Source: Amycolatopsis iheyensis (GTDB lineage Bacteria; Actinomycetota; Actinomycetes; Mycobacteriales; Pseudonocardiaceae). From it: a stretch of DNA of 64,000 bases. The notes under the pieces are model-generated. The model was not told where the DNA came from. It ran no database searches and saw only the letters and a list, made by a program, of their open reading frames with translations. The position numbers were made by a program, and so were the translations under genes. Shown in pieces: positions 60,582 through 64,000 of the stretch. How positions within the stretch are numbered: the stretch's first letter is position 1; the number at the start of each line of letters is the position of its first letter. The stretch is from assembly GCF_024703995.1 (NCBI RefSeq), contig NZ_JAMXQV010000007.1, forward strand, positions 1-64,000, read 5' to 3'.

Positions 60582-60667
60582 TGCCGGCCCTCGACGACCG
60601 CCCCGGCTCGGCGACCACGCCCGCCGGCGGGCTCGGCCACACGACCCGCCGTCAGGTGGTCGCATGA
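60581..60667 (+). CDS. Tiny coupled ORF, 28 aa
   Basis: ATG 60581 overlaps the previous stop (TGATG) and the ORF ends in an ATGA overlap at 60664. It reads MPALDDRPGSATTPAGGLGH and a basic tail. Low complexity, no family. It may serve only to pass ribosomes to the methyltransferase gene, or could be a small peptide. Confidence 0.3.
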   Translation: MPALDDRPGSATTPAGGLGHTTRRQVVA

Positions 60668-61284
60668 TCACCGGCACCGAGTTCGACCGCGGCCTGCTCG
60701 GCCACCACTGCTGGCTCGAACTGGCCGACGGCGAGCGGATCGAGCTGCCCGTCCACCGCTGGACCGCCCCCTCCGACGGCGACGACGTCCTGCTCGACGC
60801 CTGCACCGGCCCCACCGTCGACCTCGGCTGCGGGCCCGGGCGGCTCACCGCCGCGCTCGCCCACCGCGGCGTCGCCGCACTGGGCGTCGACACCTCGAGG
60901 ACCGCCGTCCGGCTGACCCGGCGGCGAGGTGGCAGTGCCCTGCGCCGCAGTGTCTTCGACCGGCTGCCCGGTGAAGGCCGCTGGCAGCACGCCCTCCTCG
61001 CCGACGGCAACATCGGCATCGGCGGCGATCCCGTCGGCCTGTTGCGCCGCACCGCGCAGCTGATCGCCGACGACGGCGACGTCCTCCTCGAGCTCGAGCC
61101 GCCCGGGCACGGCCTGCGGCACGAGCGCGTCCGGCTGCGGCCCGGCCGGGCCGACGGCGCCTGGTTCACCTGGGCGTGGGTCGGCGTCGACGCGATCGCC
61201 GGTGTCGCGATGCGAGCCGGGTTGCGCGTCGACTGGACCACCCGCCACGAGCACCGCTGGTTCGCGCGGTTGGAGCGATCGTGA
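60664..61284 (+). CDS. Class I SAM-dependent methyltransferase
   Basis: 206 aa. TGPTVDLGCGPGRLTAALAH is motif I (GCGPG), then VAALGVDTSRTAVRLTRRRG and DDGDVLLELEPPGHG. Substrate not evident. Overlaps the molybdopterin gene start (GTGA at 61281). In operon with glycosyltransferases, so a sugar, lipid or metabolite substrate is likely. Confidence 0.85.
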   Translation: MITGTEFDRGLLGHHCWLELADGERIELPVHRWTAPSDGDDVLLDACTGPTVDLGCGPGRLTAALAHRGVAALGVDTSRTAVRLTRRRGGSALRRSVFDRLPGEGRWQHALLADGNIGIGGDPVGLLRRTAQLIADDGDVLLELEPPGHGLRHERVRLRPGRADGAWFTWAWVGVDAIAGVAMRAGLRVDWTTRHEHRWFARLERS

Positions 61285-62396
61285 AACTGCCCGTCCCGAA
61301 GGAAGAACACTTCAAGGCGCCCGCCCACGACGAACGCGTGACGTCGAAGATCGGGCTCGCGCTGGCCGTCACGTTCACGACCTGCTTCGTCACCGGCCTG
61401 ATCAGCCACCTGATCCAGCACCCGCCGGAGTGGTTCTTCTGGCCCAGCCGCCCGGCCGGGCTCTACCGCGTCACGCAGGGGCTGCACGTGATCTCCGGGA
61501 TCGCGTCGATTCCGTTGCTGCTGGCCAAGCTCTGGAGCGTCTACCCGAAGCTCTTCGGCCGGCCGCTCGTCCGCTCACTGCCACACGCCCTGGAGCGGCT
61601 GTCGATCCTGGTGCTCTCGGGCTCGGCGTTCTTCGAGCTCACCACCGGCCTGCTGAACGTCGCCCAGAACTACCCGTGGGGGTTCTACTTCCCGCAGGTG
61701 CACTACGCGGTCGCGTGGCTGGCGATCGGGTCGATCCTGGTGCACGTCGCGGTGAAGCTGCCGGTCATCCGCCGGGCGCTGAGCCGCGCCGGCGCCGAGG
61801 AACCGCCGGCCGCCGGACTGTCCCGACGCGGGTTCCTGCGCACCACCGGGCTGGCGACCGGCGCCGCGGTCGTCGCCACCGCCGGCGCGACCGTTCCGTT
61901 CCTGCGCGGGATTTCCGGGCTCTCCTGGAAGACGGCCAACGGCACGCAGGGCCTCCCGGTGAACCGCACCGCGGCGGCCGCGGGCATCACGCGCCCGGCG
62001 GACTGGCGGCTCTCGGTGGTGACCCCGCGCGGCACGACGAAGCTCTCCCTAGACGAACTCCGCGCGCTGCCGCAGACGACGGCCGAGCTGCCGATCGCGT
62101 GCGTCGAAGGCTGGAGCCAGTCGGCGACCTGGCGCGGGATTTCCTTGCCGGCACTGCTGAAGCACGTCGGCGCAGCGCCGGGAACCGCGGTCCGGGTGTC
62201 CTCTTCGGAGCGTTCCGGGCTGTACAACGTCAGCGTCCTGCCCGGCGAGCACACGGCCGACGAGCTGACGCTCCTCGCGCTGGAGCTGAACGGCGAAGAA
62301 CTGGACCTCGACCACGGCTTCCCCTGCCGGATCATCGCCCCGAACCGGCCCGGGGTCCTGCAGACCAAGTGGGTCACGAAACTGGAGGCGCTGTGA
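61281..62396 (+). CDS. Molybdopterin-type oxidoreductase, membrane-anchored
   Basis: 371 aa. Residues 20-165 hold four membrane segments (ALAVTFTTCFVTGLISHLIQ; VHYAVAWLAIGSILVHVAVK) like a heme b-type anchor. Then a twin-arginine-like SRRGFLRTTGLATGAA and an outer domain (LPIACVEGWSQSATWRGISL, with the Cys ligand; HGFPCRIIAPNRPG) of the sulfite oxidase (YedY/MsrP) family. It probably transfers electrons at the outer membrane face. MoeA and MoaB genes in the same window fit its cofactor need. Confidence 0.87.
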   Translation: MKLPVPKEEHFKAPAHDERVTSKIGLALAVTFTTCFVTGLISHLIQHPPEWFFWPSRPAGLYRVTQGLHVISGIASIPLLLAKLWSVYPKLFGRPLVRSLPHALERLSILVLSGSAFFELTTGLLNVAQNYPWGFYFPQVHYAVAWLAIGSILVHVAVKLPVIRRALSRAGAEEPPAAGLSRRGFLRTTGLATGAAVVATAGATVPFLRGISGLSWKTANGTQGLPVNRTAAAAGITRPADWRLSVVTPRGTTKLSLDELRALPQTTAELPIACVEGWSQSATWRGISLPALLKHVGAAPGTAVRVSSSERSGLYNVSVLPGEHTADELTLLALELNGEELDLDHGFPCRIIAPNRPGVLQTKWVTKLEAL

Positions 62397-63115
62397 AAGC
62401 CGCACGCACGCTGCTCGCGCTCCCGGGACTCGCGGCGCTGGCCTGGGGTGTGGTGTTGTTCGCCGAGTACGCGCTGCCGTTGCGCCCGGACGTCTACGGC
62501 ACGGTCGGCTGGGTCATCGCCGGCCCGCTGGTCAACGACGGAGTCGTCGCCCCGCTCACGGCGTTGCTCGGCTTCGCCCTCACCCGCCTGCTCCCACCCC
62601 GCTGGCGCACGACGGTCATCACCGGCACGGTGATCACGGGCATCCTGGCGATCCTGGCGTTCCCGCTGCTCTGGCGCCCATACGGCACCCCACCCATGCC
62701 AGGCCTCCACGACGGCAACCCCGCGCTGGGCCTCATCCTGACCGTCACCGCGGTCTGGCTCATCCTGGCGGTCACCCGTGTCGTCCCCCGAATCACACGT
62801 GATGCCCCGCCAATCACACGTGATGCCCGCCCAATCACGGGTGATGCCCCTCCAGACACGCCTGAAGCCCCTTCCCGCACACCAACCGACCCCCCAGGCA
62901 CGCGAGCCGACCCTCCGGGCACACCAACCGACCGCCCGGGCACGCCGGCCGACCACCCAGGCACGCCAGCCGACCCCCCAAGCACGCCAACCGACCGCCC
63001 GGGCACGCCAGCTGGCCCTTCAGGCTGGCGAACCGACCACCCAGGCACGCGAACCGACCACCCGCGCACGCCAACCGACCACCCAGGCACGCGAACCGAC
63101 CCGTCCGCGACCTGA
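62393..63115 (+). CDS. Membrane protein with Pro/Thr/Asp-rich tail
   Basis: 240 aa, GTGA-coupled to the oxidoreductase. Four hydrophobic segments occupy residues 1-130 (LLALPGLAALAWGVVLFAEY; LILTVTAVWLILAVTRVVP). The last 105 residues are low-complexity (TDPPGTRADPPGTPTDRPGT-like units). The membrane part is probably an electron-transfer partner of the oxidoreductase; the tail may be a flexible outer or inner stalk. Confidence 0.68.
   Translation: MKAARTLLALPGLAALAWGVVLFAEYALPLRPDVYGTVGWVIAGPLVNDGVVAPLTALLGFALTRLLPPRWRTTVITGTVITGILAILAFPLLWRPYGTPPMPGLHDGNPALGLILTVTAVWLILAVTRVVPRITRDAPPITRDARPITGDAPPDTPEAPSRTPTDPPGTRADPPGTPTDRPGTPADHPGTPADPPSTPTDRPGTPAGPSGWRTDHPGTRTDHPRTPTDHPGTRTDPSAT
62780..63110 (+). 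repeat. Degenerate tandem repeat encoding a PGTP-rich tail
   Basis: Units of about 24 bp built on CCAGGCACGCCAACCGAC recur across this stretch, interspersed with ATCACACGTGATGCC-type copies at the start. They encode a D/H-P-G-T-P-T/A-D tail. Slippage could change the copy number. Confidence 0.7.
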
Positions 63116-63120
63116 CCCCG

Positions 63121-63177
63121 CACAAACGCGGCCACGCGCGACCGGCATCGAGTGCCTGGTCGCGCGTGGCCTTTGTG
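63121..63177. terminator. Convergent terminator
   Basis: 14-bp arms (GGCCACGCGCGACC and complement) with an outer CACAAA/TTTGTG extension lie between the convergent membrane-protein and PepD genes. TTTGTG on the plus strand and its counterpart on the minus strand suit both. Confidence 0.72.
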
Positions 63178-63257
63178 GGTCCGGCCCCGAAACGAAGACG
63201 GGGGTCGAGCCGAAGTTGGTCTCGGCCGCGCCGAGGCGGCCGAGCGTCGGATGCGGA

Positions 63258-64000
63258 TCAGTTGGCCGGGACGGGCTGGCCGCCGAGGGTCACCTCGACC
63301 GTGCGGCCGTCGGCGAGCGTGAACTTCGCCTTCTCGTCCGGGGCCCGGGTGCGGATGGCCGCGACCAGGGTGTCGGCCTTGTCGATGGTGCGGTCGTCGA
63401 TCTTGGTGACGACGTCGCCCGCCTTGAGGCCGGCCTTCTCCGCCGGGCTGTTGGCCGTGATGGTGCCGAGCTGGGCGCCGCCCTGCGGGGCGTCGGTGAC
63501 CTGCGCGCCGATGTAGGTCTGCACCGCCTGGCCGGTCTTGATGATCGTGTCCGCGGTGCGGCGGGCCTGGTCGATCGGGATGGCGAACCCGATGCCGACG
63601 TTGCCGCTCTCGGAGCCGCCCTGGCCCTGGCCACCCGACGCCGACTGCGGGCTGTAGATGGCCGAGTTGATGCCGATGACCTGGCCGGACATGTTGGACA
63701 GCGGCCCGCCCGAGTTACCCGGGTTGATCGCCGCGTCGGTCTGGACGGCGTCCATCACCGTCTCCTGGCCGCCCTGGCCGCCGCCCGCGCGCACCGGCCG
63801 GTGCAGCGAGCTGACGATGCCCGAGGTGACCGTGCCGGCCAGCTCGAACGGCGACCCGATCGCGACGACCTGCTGGCCGACCCGCAGGTCGTCGGAGCGG
63901 CCGATCTCGACCGGCGTGAGGTTGTTGACGCCGTCGACCTTGACCACCGCGATGTCGGTCGTCGGGTCGCGGCCGACGACCTTGGCGGCCGACTTGCGGC
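63258..64000 (-). CDS. pepD: HtrA/PepD-type serine protease (partial)
   Basis: The 5' end lies outside the window. The visible part carries TTDIAVVKVDGVNNLTPVEI (catalytic Asp), AINPGNSGGPLSNMSGQVIG (catalytic Ser), and a C-terminal PDZ domain (AGLKAGDVVTKIDDRTIDKA). The His of the triad is not visible. HtrA-type proteases degrade or refold envelope proteins. Mycobacterial PepD (Rv0983) lies beside moaB2 and mprAB, matching the nearby genes here. Confidence 0.92.
   Translation of the reverse strand, partial: RKSAAKVVGRDPTTDIAVVKVDGVNNLTPVEIGRSDDLRVGQQVVAIGSPFELAGTVTSGIVSSLHRPVRAGGGQGGQETVMDAVQTDAAINPGNSGGPLSNMSGQVIGINSAIYSPQSASGGQGQGGSESGNVGIGFAIPIDQARRTADTIIKTGQAVQTYIGAQVTDAPQGGAQLGTITANSPAEKAGLKAGDVVTKIDDRTIDKADTLVAAIRTRAPDEKAKFTLADGRTVEVTLGGQPVPAN

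Noticed and set aside
1..64000. CRISPR array
   Set aside because: No series of regularly spaced identical repeats was found; the repeats at 62780-63110 are contiguous coding repeats.
1..64000. rRNA operon or second complete tRNA
   Set aside because: Only tRNA-Ala at 44893-44965 folds completely; the sequence at 42946 lacks the 5' half.

Overview
The window is high-GC actinomycete DNA with many GTG starts and ATGA or GTGA gene couplings. The right third (about 45.0-64.0 kb) looks like core chromosome. SepX/GlpR, RimJ-type acetyltransferase, MoeA/Glp, GalU, 5-formyltetrahydrofolate cyclo-ligase, MscL, MoaB and an HtrA/PepD-type protease resemble the mycobacterial Rv0983-Rv0996 neighbourhood. 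A member of the Pseudonocardiaceae, perhaps Amycolatopsis, is my inference.

The left two thirds (1 to about 44.8 kb) look like a composite mobile island beside tRNA-Ala(CGC). Its right end holds a mobility module: MT-A70 methyltransferase, small linkers, a conjugation-type ATPase, a replication-relaxation protein, two ArdA-like antirestriction proteins, XRE regulator, excisionase, tyrosine integrase and a large serine recombinase. Both integrase reading frames run into tRNA-derived sequence: a tRNA 3' end plus terminator inside the tyrosine integrase ORF, and antisense tRNA-Ala inside the serine recombinase ORF. A second large serine recombinase (8.6-10.1 kb) and an IS21-like end at the left edge suggest accretion of several elements. 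The left junction is not recognised.

The cargo is mostly conflict, defence and regulation. From the left: a TIR protein, a NucS-like nuclease and Lsr2 (0.9-3.8 kb); a Sec-exported NucA/NucB-type nuclease overlapping a candidate ComJ-like inhibitor (6.8-8.5 kb); a WXG100-like partner, a NucA/NucB DNase toxin and a SUKH-plus-ComJ-like immunity protein (14.0-16.7 kb); and an AT-richer pair made of a Ser/Thr kinase-HD phosphohydrolase fusion and a nucleotidyltransferase (16.8-19.8 kb).

Next comes a compact unit made of a 16-residue Gly-rich peptide gene with its own terminator, an operator-like palindrome and a divergent XRE regulator (21.2-21.7 kb). It is followed by a metabolic cassette: extra 5-FTHF cyclo-ligase, XRE-TPR regulator, a predicted three-way-junction RNA leader, three small ORFs, Gfo/Idh oxidoreductase, StrS-type aminotransferase and NUDIX hydrolase (21.7-27.4 kb). 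A coupled vWA-type cassette lies at 32.4-35.0 kb.

The core right side also carries an OmpR-type two-component system, a WYL regulator divergent from a SnoaL-like protein, and an overlapping operon of glycosyltransferase, DUF2064 transferase, methyltransferase, molybdopterin-type oxidoreductase and a membrane protein with a low-complexity tail. All family names come from reading motifs in the translations; no database search was run.
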